The notes below the pieces were generated by a model, which made no database searches, was not told where the DNA came from, and saw only the letters and a list, made by a program, of their open reading frames with translations. 64,000 bases of DNA from Oasisia sp. SBJ-2009 (taxonomy: Eukaryota > Annelida > Polychaeta > Sabellida > Siboglinidae), in the NCBI GenBank assembly GCA_964017155.1, contig OZ024854.1, forward strand, positions 45,801,423 to 45,865,422. The letters are read 5' to 3'. The translations under genes and the position numbers were made by a program. Positions 1 to 12,389 of this stretch are shown here, piece after piece. The number at the start of each line of letters is the position of its first letter. Position 1 is the first letter of the stretch.

Positions 1-1118
1 GCTAGTAAATAATTGGCAGGAACATAGGAAATAGCTAAGAGATGACAATTATGGCATATTTTGGGCAAGGTGGTTTAGAAAAACAGCGAGGTGGCCCACC
101 TTGCTCATTATAGCCGGGGAGACACTGCAGAGGACCTGGATTTTTAATGTCTCTTCTCACAAACAGGCACAGTGGGACGCTTGAAAAGCACAGCCACACT
201 AAACTGAAAAATGCTGCCTGAACTTAACCCCCCATCCTCTTAATTGGCCATCTGTCACTCAAGCGACTCAGCCAGTGTGTCCTACTTGTTATCTGATGCA
301 GTGACACACATAAAATGAAGCTCTCATGAGTTGTGATGCCTGAAATATTGAGATACGTTTGTAATCTAGTTTTTATTACCTAATTGCAGACATGCCAGTT
401 ATCGTGTTTACAAGTATCAGGCTTCATGTGCATAAACTACTGTCAAGATTGGCACACTTTCGTTGCACATGCAAAGATTATAACATATTTTTATGTGCCA
501 GTGATATGGCTGTGAACAATGTGTGGCAAGACTACAACTTATATAAGAGTTATAGATAGAGTACATAATATTGTTGAGTACAGAGCTGGACTACTCATAC
601 CCGGTATATCAAACGACACTGCCCTCTTTTACATATTCATGTGTATGATATAAATTATAAATACATTCAGGGATTCTTTTCTGTGTCAGTGATCTAATGT
701 GTGTTGATCTTTCTGGTGTTTTACATGAGCCAGTTTTCTAAAAATTGTTAAACATTTGATGTGCTACATAGGACAGTATTGGAAGTGTTACTGATCCACT
801 TATTCCAATATGGTAATGACAAATGACATCACCACCATGCTGGGTAATACTTGCACATATTCCTGTTTGATGGGGTGCTCAACAGTTGTTTATGTTATCC
901 TATCTACCTGTCGCGGTCGCTATTTCACTGAACATTAAGTCTAACTGGCACATTACTGAATTTGTGTTGAAGTGACTGTAAATAGAGAGATATATTATAT
1001 CAGTGGTTGAGGTCAGACCATTCCACAACACATCAATGAATTCATACAGTGTGACTTACAAGTCACAATACAACCAAGCAAACCTGTTTCTGCAATGTTG
1101 TATGCCCTCTGACCCCAG
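1..1118. other. Upstream intronic/non-coding stretch
   Basis: AT-rich sequence with no convincing exon. It is probably intron of the gene whose exons begin at 1119, because that exon opens with a splice acceptor (pyrimidine-rich run ending CCCCAG). No repeat family was recognised here. Confidence 0.4.
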
Positions 1119-4100
1119 CCGTCTGCACCCCGGGGACTCAGAGCCGCATTCTCTCCAGGGGTGCCCAAATTGCTGCGAATGTATGACACCCCTCTGACCC
1201 CCACCCTGACCTCTGCCGACCACCTGCCTCGGGTGAGGTACAAGGAGAAAGGCTTGGTGAGTGGAGTAATTGCAAGTAGCTGAGCTCATAGTTTCCCAGT
1301 TCGTTTTCCTCTTAGTTTGTTTAATACTCTCTATCCACTGATTCTAAGACAGAGAGCTGTTACAAAAAATTCATCATTAAAAATCCATTGTTCAATTTAA
1401 TGAATTAAAAAAAAGTGCAAATTCACATTGCCGTATTACCGATGACACTATGCCCGTGACACGCCCGTGACAATGTCCCGCTGACGTGTCATGGTGTTGA
1501 CAATTTTCAGATATTCAAGATCACTGTTAAAGACTTTATTATAGTGCAACATTGGTTGTAAGAGCTCTTAACAAGGTTAGCAGAGTGGCAAGCAACTGCT
1601 GGTGTGTGTTCCAGAGGAGTCGATATCACGTTTGTTGTTAGATGCTTGATGTGAAATAGAAATAAACAAGTTGTGTATCTACAGAATCCCTAAATGTTTT
1701 CCCCACAGGGCCAGGTACTTCTTCCCAGCATTTGTTGTCAGTTCTGTGGTACTCGGTATTCAGAATACGGTGCTTAAAAATGTTGTTTACAAATAAACCA
1801 CTTGGTTTATTTGCTATTGAGATGCAGTGAAGGGTGAACATGTACTCTATGCTTTTCAACTGCCTTTCAACAAAGTAATTTTCACAAGGTACAATATATT
1901 GGCCACTGTCTGGTTGTGGTGACGGAACATTTTCAGTGACCTGGTATTCAGTATCTTGGCAGAAATGCTCCTCATTCACATAGGCTCTGTTACGATAACA
2001 GTCATGAAGTTAATCTTAGATCACCATTGCTGTTGAAATGGTAGTTGCATCAATAAATGCAGATCTTCTTTGTAATTAAAATTAAGTCCATGCTCCCATA
2101 AATAGTAAATGTCTTGCTAAAACTTGTCCTATGTTTTGCTGTCAGTCCTAAAGAGGTTGGTAACATCATCAACTTTTTGAAATTTCTGTATATCAAATAA
2201 ATATAAATTATTCAAAAGTAAATTGTCAGATAAATATAATTCAGCAATCAACTGCCTCAAACAGAAACAATTATGGGTCATTATCAGTACCATTATGGAG
2301 ATTTAGAATAAGGTCATCGTCATTACTGACACCTGCTGGTACTGTCATGTAGTCACCAATCTTTATTGAATATTCTGTATTTATAATGTGAATGATTCCA
2401 TTCCTCTTTCTTGCTAAACAGCATTCACAATGTAGCAGTGTTCACCCTGTAGTTGTGTTGCTACGTCAGTGTTTACATGTGTTAGCAAAGTACACTCTGT
2501 GGCAGAACTTCCAGTGTTTCAGTGTTTACTACGTACTCATGTTCACACAGCAGCTGTAGTCACACTTTTGCAGTGTTCTAACTAATAAAGTTCACGATAC
2601 AGTGTTATTCATACAGTAACAGTGTTTGTGTGGTAACATTGTTCACACAGTAGCAGTGTTCATGCGGTAGCAGTGTTCACACAGTAGCAATGTTTGTGTG
2701 GTAGCAGTGTTCACACAGTGGCAGTGTTCACACAGTAGCAATGTTTGTGTGGTAGCAGTGTTCACACAGCAGCAGTGTTTGTGTGGTAACAGTGTTCACA
2801 CAGCAGCAATGTTTGTGTGGTAGCAGTGTTCACACAGTAGCAGTGTTCACGCGGTAGCAGTGTTCACACAGTAGCAGTGTTCACGCAGTAGCAGTGTTCA
2901 CACAGTAGCAATGTTTGTGTGGTAGTGCAGTGTTCACACAGTAGCAGTGTTCACACAGCAGCAGTGTTTTTTGTGTGGTAGCAGTGTTCACGTAGCAGCA
3001 ATGTTTGTGTGGTAGCAGTGTTCACACAGTAGCAGTGTTCACACAGTAGCAGTGTTTGTGTGGTAGCAGTGTTCACACACCCACGCTACACGACCCGTTG
3101 TGTTACAGAACCAGGTCCAGTTGGACGCCATCACCCAACTCCACACGCTGTGCAACAGTCAGCAGGCGGTGCGATACATCACTCGGCCACGCGTCGGTGG
3201 CGCAGTCAAACGTGTGGCAGGTAGGAACATGAATATTATTTCATGGACGTTGGAACATATTGATTTATTATTCTGTATGTCTGTCAATTTATATGGTTTG
3301 TTGAACAACTCAGTTGGTGACAAAAACCTTTTTTATTGACATGTTCTTGGAGTACGATACGCGTTTGTCTTTTCTGTAAAGATGTGGTAACATAGTGTAT
3401 TCAGGTCTTCAGTGTGTTGCCAGTCAGAATCAGCCTGTCTTTATTTCATAATACAAACTGTAAATGTATTATTCTTAGTAGTTTTGTGTAGATACTCCCT
3501 AAGTTTTTAATTCAAATATGAGTCAAGGGTGAATTGCACTGTTCACAAGTGTTCAGGGCTTGTCATCACAAGACACCAATGGATGACACTGTTTAAAATC
3601 AACGTAACTTAACCTCACATCTCCATGTTATACAAATCTTGTCATTCGCATAACTTTATCAAGTTCATACCCACCAGTTTCACCTGTCAAATCACAAGAC
3701 CATTACAAGAACATTATTGATAGATATCGGAAAACAAAAAAACACATTGATGAATAACTGTAATGCGTGAAACACTTGCCAATTTTCTCCCCATAAATTA
3801 AGTTTTACGTGGACACCATATGGCAAACACCTCACTCATAAACAGTTTGATGCACAAACAACATTATTTGAATTATTTCACTGTAAAAGGTGAATGATGA
3901 GCACACAGAGCCACACACTAGGCTCGTGTTCAGACACTTGCTGGGATACATCATCTGGAGATGACACTGTAGACTGAGAGTGGTGTCAACGTGGTCCTTG
4001 ATGCCAGGTGTCAATGCCCACCTCATGTGTAGCGGCAAAGCCACATGAAAAAATAACAGAAAAAATTTCATGAGAATGAACGAGAACACATGATCTTAAA

Positions 4101-5142
4101 ATTGGTTGTAAGTATAATAAGGTTGGCTCCTACAATAGACGGGAGATGCGGGTTTAATTCCTGTATTCCTCCCCGATAATAGCCTTGAATCCCTTGATGC
4201 AGTTTGACATTAGCAATATTTATGTATGTAACCATTATGCATTTGCTGGTGTCCAGGTAAGGCGTGTTCCTGTCTGTCCTGGCAAGAGGACCAGTTGTCA
4301 CATGTCCCAGAAGACAAGCACGTGCCCCCGCCACTGGAAGACTCTCCAACCCCAAAGTCAATTCTCCACGTGGTGAGTGGGATATTGGTTTGGTGTGGAC
4401 AAAGGCCTTGGTTGGATCTTAATGTCAGTGGTCTGGTTATACACCAGACCCCTGGTGGATAATCCGGCAGAAGCCTCAACCCCCGGTGGATACTTTGGAT
4501 ACTATTTCTAATTAATATCACCATGCTCTCTACACTAATGGTCAGAACGACAATTATTTTTGGTTTGTTGTAAAATAATACAAGTTACCATAGGTATACT
4601 TCTGTGCTTTCATCATTTAAAACATTGAACCAAACAACATTGACCAAACCCAGTGTTTTGACAGTGATCCATCAGATGGGTTGAAACTATGCAACAAAGT
4701 GTAAATCCGTGTTTGATGTAATGCCAGGAGTTAAACAATGCACAACCATATGAAAAATGATGGGCATGCCAGGAGTTAAACAACGCCTCTATAAGTTGTA
4801 ACACTAATTTTATAATATGTCTAGAGGGCCAACTTCAAGGTTACCTTCTCGACTCTCCTAGGTTGTACGTAATTGTCAAATCAAATTACCTTTATTTTGT
4901 CTTTATGGGGATATTCTCTTGTAACTCTATTAACGAGATACCATATAAAGTAAGGTTAGACTACAGTACAGATAGTGTACTACATATATCTTTGTGTATT
5001 ACGTCTACAGACAGCGACCTGTGTGTTTCAGAAGCCACTCACCCAGTTGTACCCGTACAGCGAAGATCCACTCTCTCCAGTCGTGATCCACAAGACTGTC
5101 AGGAAGACAAACACACTGGCACAGGCCGCAAACAAAGGCTAG
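1119..5142 (+). CDS. Last four coding exons of an unrecognised protein gene (3' end)
   Basis: Four exons fit together in phase. Exon a is 1119-1256 (acceptor CCCCAG, donor TTG|GTGAGT, phase 0). Exon b is 3109-3220 (acceptor TGTTACAG, donor GCAG|GTAGGA, ends in phase 1). Exon c is 4257-4372 (acceptor GTGTCCAG, supplies the missing two bases, donor GTG|GTGAGT). Exon d is 5032-5142 (acceptor GTGTTTCAG, ends in TAG). Together they encode 158 C-terminal residues. Exon a is rich in Pro and basic residues (start PSAPRGLRAAFSPGVPKLL). Exon b reads NQVQLDAITQLHTLCNSQQ, which looks helical. Exon c ends in a Pro-rich SPTPKSILHV, and the last residues are QAANKG. I see no catalytic motif, membrane segment or known domain, and I do not recognise the family. 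The 5' exons lie outside the window. Confidence rests on three consecutive phase matches with consensus splice sites; the function is unknown. Confidence 0.72.
2582..3077. repeat. 17-bp minisatellite in the first visible intron
   Basis: Two alternating 17-bp units repeat for about 500 bp: GTAGCAGTGTTCACACA and GTAGCAATGTTTGTGTG. Degenerate units extend upstream to about 2430. The units share GTAGCA-TGTT and differ mainly in the last eight bases, CACACA versus TGTGTG, so neighbouring units can base-pair. The array ends about 30 bp before the acceptor of the exon at 3109. Confidence 0.9.
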
Positions 5143-7399
5143 ACCTTCACTGTCCTGTGTCCACATGGACATATTAGTGTTTACACTGACACATGTCCTG
5201 TCCACACAGATGTGTCTCGTCTTCACAGACTTGTCCTATGTTCACACAGATGTGACTCGTCTTCACATATTTGTCCTGCGTTCACACAGACTTGTCCTGG
5301 CACCTGTATATATATGTAAGGAACATTAGCTATAATTGCAGTATTATCGAACTGTTTGGCCAAGTAACAATGTGTTTTATATAGAGAGTGGTCAAAGTAT
5401 TTCCAACACAGAAGGATTTTTTATGTAGTGCTTTTGCAGACAGAGTAATTAAACAGCAGCTGAATCATACACAATCCAAAGTTACTGCGACAGATTTGTG
5501 TGGATTCCACCACCACAACGGCTGGTTGCCTTTATTTTATTTTATTAAGTACTGCTATTATTTTTACTTTTACATCGGTTAATGTGATGTTTTATTTGTT
5601 TTGTTTATAGTCAAGTCTTTACTCCGTAGGTGGGACAGGTTTTTAAATGTAACTAGTGCATGGTGTTACCATGCAGTATTGCAGCATTTTGCATAGCATG
5701 CCTGTAATGTAGTTTCTTATGAGAGACAAATGCTAGTCAGGTTAGCTAGTCTTTGTGTTATTATTGCATTCGGTGGTGTCAGGTCGCAACATAGGAATGG
5801 TTACTGATGTATCAACATTATGGTGTCACATTAAACACGTTGTACATATCAACAAACACTGCTGACTTCTTAATAGTGAAACAGTTGTGTACATTATGGT
5901 TGGTTGACCACCATGCTTGTAACAGGTGCTGTAAGTACGCTGTTCACCATAATATTCACTTTCAACCGCAATTTTCACCAATCTGGTTCATCAACATGCA
6001 CAAATACTGATCTAAAATAGCACAGTCTTGACACAAACATACAATATCTGACCTACTCTGAACATAATTAATTGTGGCTGAATGATTGCCATATGTATTC
6101 AATTACCTTAACATTTTTGAATGCAGAAATGTAACAGTTACTGTAAGAGTTAGGTATTTTTAAAATTGAATTCTATGTAATCACGGGTTTGTTTTGTTTC
6201 AACTTGTCACACAAAGGGACTCTCTGTGGGACACAAGAGTCCCTCATGGGTTTCATGCCCCATTGAAGGGGTACCTGGCCCCAGGCCAGCAACAAGATGC
6301 TGCTTTGGGTGGTATTTAACTTAAGTAACCATTATAACAAGTTATTGCCATCATATATCATTAATGCTTTGGTAATATGTAGCGTTACAAATAATGTCAT
6401 ATTCAATATCTTGAGCTTTTCAGCAGGTACTCACTTGTGTTATCATTTACCATGTGTGTATCTTATTCACTTTTACTTAATCATTCATTTATTTCTGTGA
6501 AAAAGTAATGGTAAATTCTTATACAGCTCAGTATATAAACCTCAGGACTGCTCAAAGCACTTTACCTTTTACCCCTATGACAGCATCAGGACAACACAAT
6601 GATAACTTGTGAATAACTACCGATATGCGTGTTTCCCCCCTATAGCAGTTAAGGCTGTTGGACACTACAAATGATTTTGACATGCAATCCAAGTGTACGT
6701 TTTCATATCTGAGTAAAATCACTGATGAAACTTATTAAAACATTGGATATTTTTGATTAACTACATGGGTAGTACCTTTATTTAGCAATATATTGCACAT
6801 GATTATTATACATATTGCTAACATCTTATCTGTTTTTATAAACTATAATACAGGAATGGAACAAACTTGAATGAATAAAGTATAAATGTTAATATCCAGA
6901 AAAAAACAATGATATTGCTTGGCAGGTTTATAAACAGTACAAACATAATTATTTCAGTGCAAGTGATTTTATGCAAGTAACAACATGGAAACATGGCATT
7001 AATCTTAGTTGAAGGGCATTGTTAACGATATGTATTCAATATGTGGCACAACTGTTTAGCTGAACATTTTTATGAATCTTAAGTTATGACACATACAAGA
7101 TGTATAAATAAATAACTTTCACATATATAGAACAAGTGTGTGGTGTCATACTTGTACAAATCTGTTCATAGGTTTCTCACTCTCAGTAAGTTCACAATAC
7201 AGATTCATGACTCTGAAAGAATCTGTATTTTACTGTGATCAACTGTGGTGCAAGGTAATGTAAAGGTAAATGCTTTTACAGTGCATGATCCAATCCACAA
7301 GACTGCTTTAAATGTTTGTTGCTTGTTAATTAAAGTACCATCTTGACTTCTCTGGTAAACCACGCTGCAATTAAAGTATGAACACTCTCTACATCTATA
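5143..7399. other. 3' flank of the first gene, mostly unremarkable
   Basis: Directly after the stop there are a few copies of a short unit (TGTCCT-TTCACACAGA-TGT) at 5190-5300, likely 3' UTR. The rest is AT-rich with no supported gene. A perfect 8-bp stem (AGGGACTC/GAGTCCCT) occurs at about 6217-6244. Short open frames here have no domain, splice or repeat support. Confidence 0.4.
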
Positions 7400-7429
7400 G
7401 ACTCCATCAAAGTCTATAGCTGCAAGACA

Positions 7430-7550
7430 CTCTGTCACAGCGGAGTGGACTGGTGCACTAGCACAAGGCCTGACACTGACAGGACAACACTGGAGTTGAA
7501 CACAGGGACTCTTGACTGCAAGGTTAATGACCAAATCTCTGTGCCACATT
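7430..7550 (-). mobile_element. Probable tRNA-derived SINE head
   Basis: Read on the minus strand, 7531-7546 gives TGGCACAGAGATTTGG, close to an RNA polymerase III A box. At 7491-7503 it gives GTGTTCAACTCCA, close to a B box. The spacing is about 35 bases, as in tRNA-derived SINEs. The body downstream is not recognised. A minus-strand open frame of 120 codons covers the same bases and is probably incidental. Confidence 0.5.
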
Positions 7551-8182
7551 TGCTCATGTGTTTTCATGTATAGTCATGCTGCAAGTGTTTCTACTCAAAC
7601 CATTATAAAATAATTCATGACTTTTCCACTTAATGGACCCTGTAAACAGTTGTTCACATATAGATAGAACAATAGTACAGTTTCACACATGCATAGAGTA
7701 ACTTATTTATGGATCTTTCATGAATAAAAAGATGTCTACATACATGTTGAAACTCTAGAACATGTAATGCAAATATGTATAGCAACTACGATGATTGTCT
7801 CAAGACATAAACTGGCCATGAAAACAACTACTGCTACTACAGCAGTTACATCATAGCAGTAACATTCTTTCTTATTCTTTTTCTTCACCTTTTCCCACTA
7901 GGTGGGGTCAGTCTCTCCATAGCAGTAACATTATATGCTACACTACAACACAAGGTTTTTAGGAATACTCCAATATTTATATACAAAACCTGTAAACAGT
8001 TTTATACAATCCAAATTATCTTTTTATTGTAAAAACAATCTCGTTATATTTGTTTATTTTGAAGTTAAATCAAAATAATTGTATGTATAAATAAACATTC
8101 ACGTACACATAAAATAACATGGTTAACTCATTCGCACAATTATTGAATGGTGTGAATTATTTTCCACACACACAAACAATGT

Positions 8183-9937
8183 CTATGGCTTCGTGTTTGT
8201 GTGAAGCTTATCATGCTTCTTAAGACTACTGGATGTTGTGAATGATTTCCCGCAAGTTGTACAACTATACGGCCTCTCCCCTGTGTGAACACGTTCATGT
8301 ATACTGAGATTAGTGGACACCGCAAAAGATTTTCCACACGTGGTACAAGTATACGGCTTCACGCCACTGTGAACCCGTTCGTGTATGTTAAGGTCGTTGG
8401 ACCGTTTGAATAACTTTCCACATGTGGCACAAGCGTATGGTTTCTCGCCCGTGTGGATTCGCTCGTGAATATTGAGGTAACCGGATCGTGTGAACGTTTT
8501 TCCACACGTGCCACAGGTGTACGGCTTGACGCATGCGTGAATCCGTTCATGTATGTTTAGGTTACTAGAACGTGTGAACCTTTTCCCACATGTGCTACAA
8601 GTGAACAATTTCGCCGGTGCGTGAATTAATCCAGGACTATTGTGAAGTGCAGATGGTGTGAGTGACTGTTCATGTGTATCACAAGTGTCCGGCTTCACAA
8701 CCGTGTGGATCCTTTCGTGAACCTTAAGATTACTGGAGGTTGTGAATGATTTTCCACAAGTTTCGCACGGGTACGGCCGCAAGCCAGAGTGAACTTTGTC
8801 GTGAACGTTTAGGTTACTGGAATTTATGAAAGATTTTCCGCATATGGTACAAACGTATGGTTTTACACCGGTGTGAATTCGTTCATGTACACTCAGGTAA
8901 CTGGCACGTGTAAATGACTTATCACAAATGGCACAAGCGTATGACTTTGCAGCTGGTCGAACAACATGTTCAACAATTGCCTGGGCTACTCTGCCTTCTG
9001 AGACACCCTCGTCGTTGCGCTGATCTCCTTGGTCAATATCCTCACTTGAATTGTTTGATGTTTCTACAACTGAGTCTGTCAGTTCCACTTTCACTAAGCC
9101 CCTGTCACACACTACCCATTTCTTAGTTTCTCCGCTGTTGCCGATAGGTTCGGCAGACTCAACAGTCTCTAATTTCACCGGGATCTGTGTCTCACGACAC
9201 CCTGTCTGTCTCCTGTCCTCTCGGGGACGTGTCTTGTTAACTTCCTTGGAGTGTATTTCTGCTGGGTGGTCTTCGCTTGTCACACCTGACAATCAGAGTG
9301 TGAAAACCAGATTTAATGCTAGGTGTCACAACTGCCAATAGTTGTAGTTATAAATAAGCATCTCTTGAAAACAATACCAATAAAAATACAATTACTGAAT
9401 TACAGCATAAATTAAGATGATTGTTTGCATGATGTAGACGTTTTTTTGGTTTCTAGTTGTGATCTCACTGGGTTTTACATTATGTTTATCTTTAGTTATT
9501 GGGGATATGAATACTAATTAATACAGAAATATATTAGTATTAACATTTGTTAATTATTTATATGCACTCGGTTAATTAAACAAAGGTTACTGATTCGAAC
9601 ATATTTTGTAAATGGTTGCGTAGATTCTTTTAGGTACCATTGACCTGTTTGCCCTTTAATGTGTCACTCACCGACATGGTTGTCCTGCAGATGATTTATT
9701 CTTACTATTTCTTCAAACATGCTGGAATGGTTTAGCTTCACTTTCATAAAGTATACCTTGTGAGTTGTGGCAGACTTCAGAGTTCTGTTTCACGAGACTG
9801 GCTGAAGCAACACGTCCAGAGACTGGAGGCTCCGTGGGAGACTGGCTGCTTGGAGACATCTTCTCTTGGCCAACGTCCGCTGGAGACCATCGGACGTCTT
9901 CTGAGCATCGTGACAGATTCTCTTCTTCAGATGTCAT
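8183..9937 (-). CDS. C2H2 zinc-finger protein, two coding exons
   Basis: This is likely a nuclear DNA-binding regulator. Exon 1 codes from ATG at 9935-9937 down to 9757 (donor CAAG|GTATAC). Exon 2 runs from 9285 (acceptor TTGTCAG) to the stop at 8183-8185. The phase matches (1+2), giving 427 residues. Residues 1-175 are acidic/Ser-rich without a recognised N-terminal domain; I see no KRAB, BTB or SCAN. Fingers occupy about residues 176-427, in register at 28 residues with TGEKP-like linkers (TGVKPY, SGVKPY, TGEKPY, TGERPY). Eight fingers keep C-x2-C...H-x3-H. The fourth (starting DTCDTHEQSL) has lost its second Cys and first zinc His, so it should not bind zinc. Many fingers share TSSNL/RSSNL-type helices, which suggests duplication within the gene. 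The target is unknown. The only alternative to a functional gene would be a recent retained duplicate. Confidence 0.88.
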
Positions 9938-12099
9938 CGCAGAAGTAATAGTTCACTGAAAAATACAACATTCCATAACTATTTCTACTATACTATAATC
10001 AAGTGAATATTTTTTCCTAGGCGCTAAGCTAAAAAAGTAACGCACTTACTTAATTAGCATTTCCATAAAACATATTTTTAGCACATTTCCGCATTAAATT
10101 ATTAATTCAAATTAGTGATTTAATTTGACATGAACAATATTTTATTAATAAAAATAGGTATTATAGGTGCATAACACCAAAAATGCCTTTTTATTAAATT
10201 GTATTTTGACTGACTGAGCCAAGAACTGTGTGAAGTTGTGGAATGAATAGTGTAAAAAGTAAAGTAACTATGAAAAAATGATAACTGCGAAACCAGACCT
10301 TTTGCAGTTTAGGTCCGAATCTTGACAAAAACCATGAAACTAATCATTTACAGTCACTAAATTTCACATGATACATCTTTACTATACATATATCTTTTAT
10401 TGATTACAATGTTCACAAAATAGGCACTTGTGTAGAATCCGGAAACCTCAAGTGTGTCGTTATAACTGTATATTTCCCTAGATTGGATACCTCATACTAA
10501 CTGCAATCTTAACCCTATTAAATCAGCATTCCCAGGTATATTTGTTTTACAAATATTCAATCATCCATGGAATGAGTGATAGACAGTTTGTTTATGCTAG
10601 GTACATCAACAAAAAATTAGAATATGTTATATCATCATTTAAATGGTGCCATGTGATAGATACTAGTATGTAGTTAATAAAACTTTTTGAATTTTTTTGA
10701 AATCTTCAATATTTACGGAGAAATTCAATTTTTAAACCTTAAAATTGTTGCATTTTTGTCTATAGGATTTTGTTCCATTTCTTGTGCACAGGCTGCAAAA
10801 TGACTGCATAAAATAGGTTGGAAACCAGTAATAACATTGGAACCATTTAACTTACGCATGTGAAACCAAAAATGGGTCAACCCTTTAGGAAATGTAATTT
10901 TTGTGTGACCTTGATTTGACCTTCAAAGTTGACCTAGATTTGACCCACAGTATGGTATTAATACATATTAATGGTATAAATTGGGTGAAATTGTTTAAGA
11001 AATGAGCATTGTTTACATTTAAATATCAAAACTATCATTATAGCAACTTTATGAACACTTTAAACAGTTATTAGAACTTGACCTAATTATTTGACCTATA
11101 TTTCACATCTGACATATACACTGGAATTTAATGCATAATTAATTCATAAATTCATCATGAATCTTGATAAACCCTTTGACATATGATTTTTTGTGTGACC
11201 TTGACATGACCTTCACAGTTGACATCCATTCCCATGTTTTTCTATATTTGGCCCACTGCATTTATATTAACTTTTTATTGATGAGTACATTTCACTGCAC
11301 GTAACTTCCAGTTGAGCAACAGGTGTAGACTATGTATAACTAGTCACACCATCGATTTCTGCTTATGTCACAGTTCTGCCATTTATTGAAGAATGGAAAC
11401 ATTGTAGTAGCAGTATCTACAATTCCCAAGACCATACTGCTATGTTCTTCAAGTGTATACACTGTTATTGCAAATAAATACGAGTTGAGCAATGAATGTG
11501 AAGAGACTGCGATGCCAGACACTTCTCTCGAGATTAAAGTGTGTTGTCAGTTCTTGAGAAGTTGACCCATGCGAGCATTGCCATCATTGACATTCACACA
11601 GGTTTCACTATAGGTAATGTGCATAAGTCCATGCGATATGTATTGAAGTTCATAATTTCTCTGTTTTAGTCCATGGGGAACCTCTCCAAGTTGCTGATGA
11701 GTCGCCAACCGCACCGTCTTTTCGACTTTCACAGGGCCTGAACAGTTAGCACACCACAGACGCATCACGGCCGCAAAGGCATACGTGGTCCCTGATTCTT
11801 TGTAAGCGTTAGTTTTTAGTTAGGACTCGTAGTTTTTATCTGCCCGCCTCGCCTCTTCCTCAACAACACATCGATGGGCGATATTATCGGATATATGGGC
11901 GTTTTAATATACATTACAACGTTTAGAAAATGCACACATCTCAAACTTGGCGATAATAATCATTACATATGCAGCGCAACTGAATAATTTACCTACCGAT
12001 GTATAAACTATCCGCAGAAGTATCTTGAACGGATTAACCTAACAACATCAAGATCTGCATGAAACCTTGTCTAAGACGCTAACGCAATGCCTCAATAAT
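9938..12099. other. Gene-free AT-rich interval
   Basis: No exon is supported. The stretch 10880-11260 contains two diverged copies of a sequence rich in TGACCTTGA/TTGACCT (nuclear-receptor-like half sites). Short open frames at 11340-11768 overlap each other on both strands and lack support. Confidence 0.4.
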
Positions 12100-12389
12100 C
12101 AACGAGATGGCGCCACCGTATAGTCACTGTATATATAAACTGCCTTGTTCATCCACCCGTCGGGGATGATGACCATGACATCACTGATCTGTCGCATGTA
12201 GGCAGTATGTCCGGATGTGGATGATAAGGCAGATTCGGGCACGAAACGTTCTGTCGCAGTTCGGACGTGGAAGAGCAGTACTAATCCCAGAGCCTGTTTC
12301 CGCAGCACTGGATTTGCGGAGCAGTTTCTTTTTTTTCGCCTGGCGTATCCTGGTTCGTTGATGGGACTCGGCGCCGCCAGCCTCCTTTC

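Noticed and set aside
7205..7567. 120-codon minus-strand frame as a gene
   Set aside because: Overlaps a tRNA-like SINE head, no domain, no splice support.
11340..11768. Overlapping 60-73 codon frames on both strands
   Set aside because: Mutually overlapping shadows without any splice, domain or repeat evidence.
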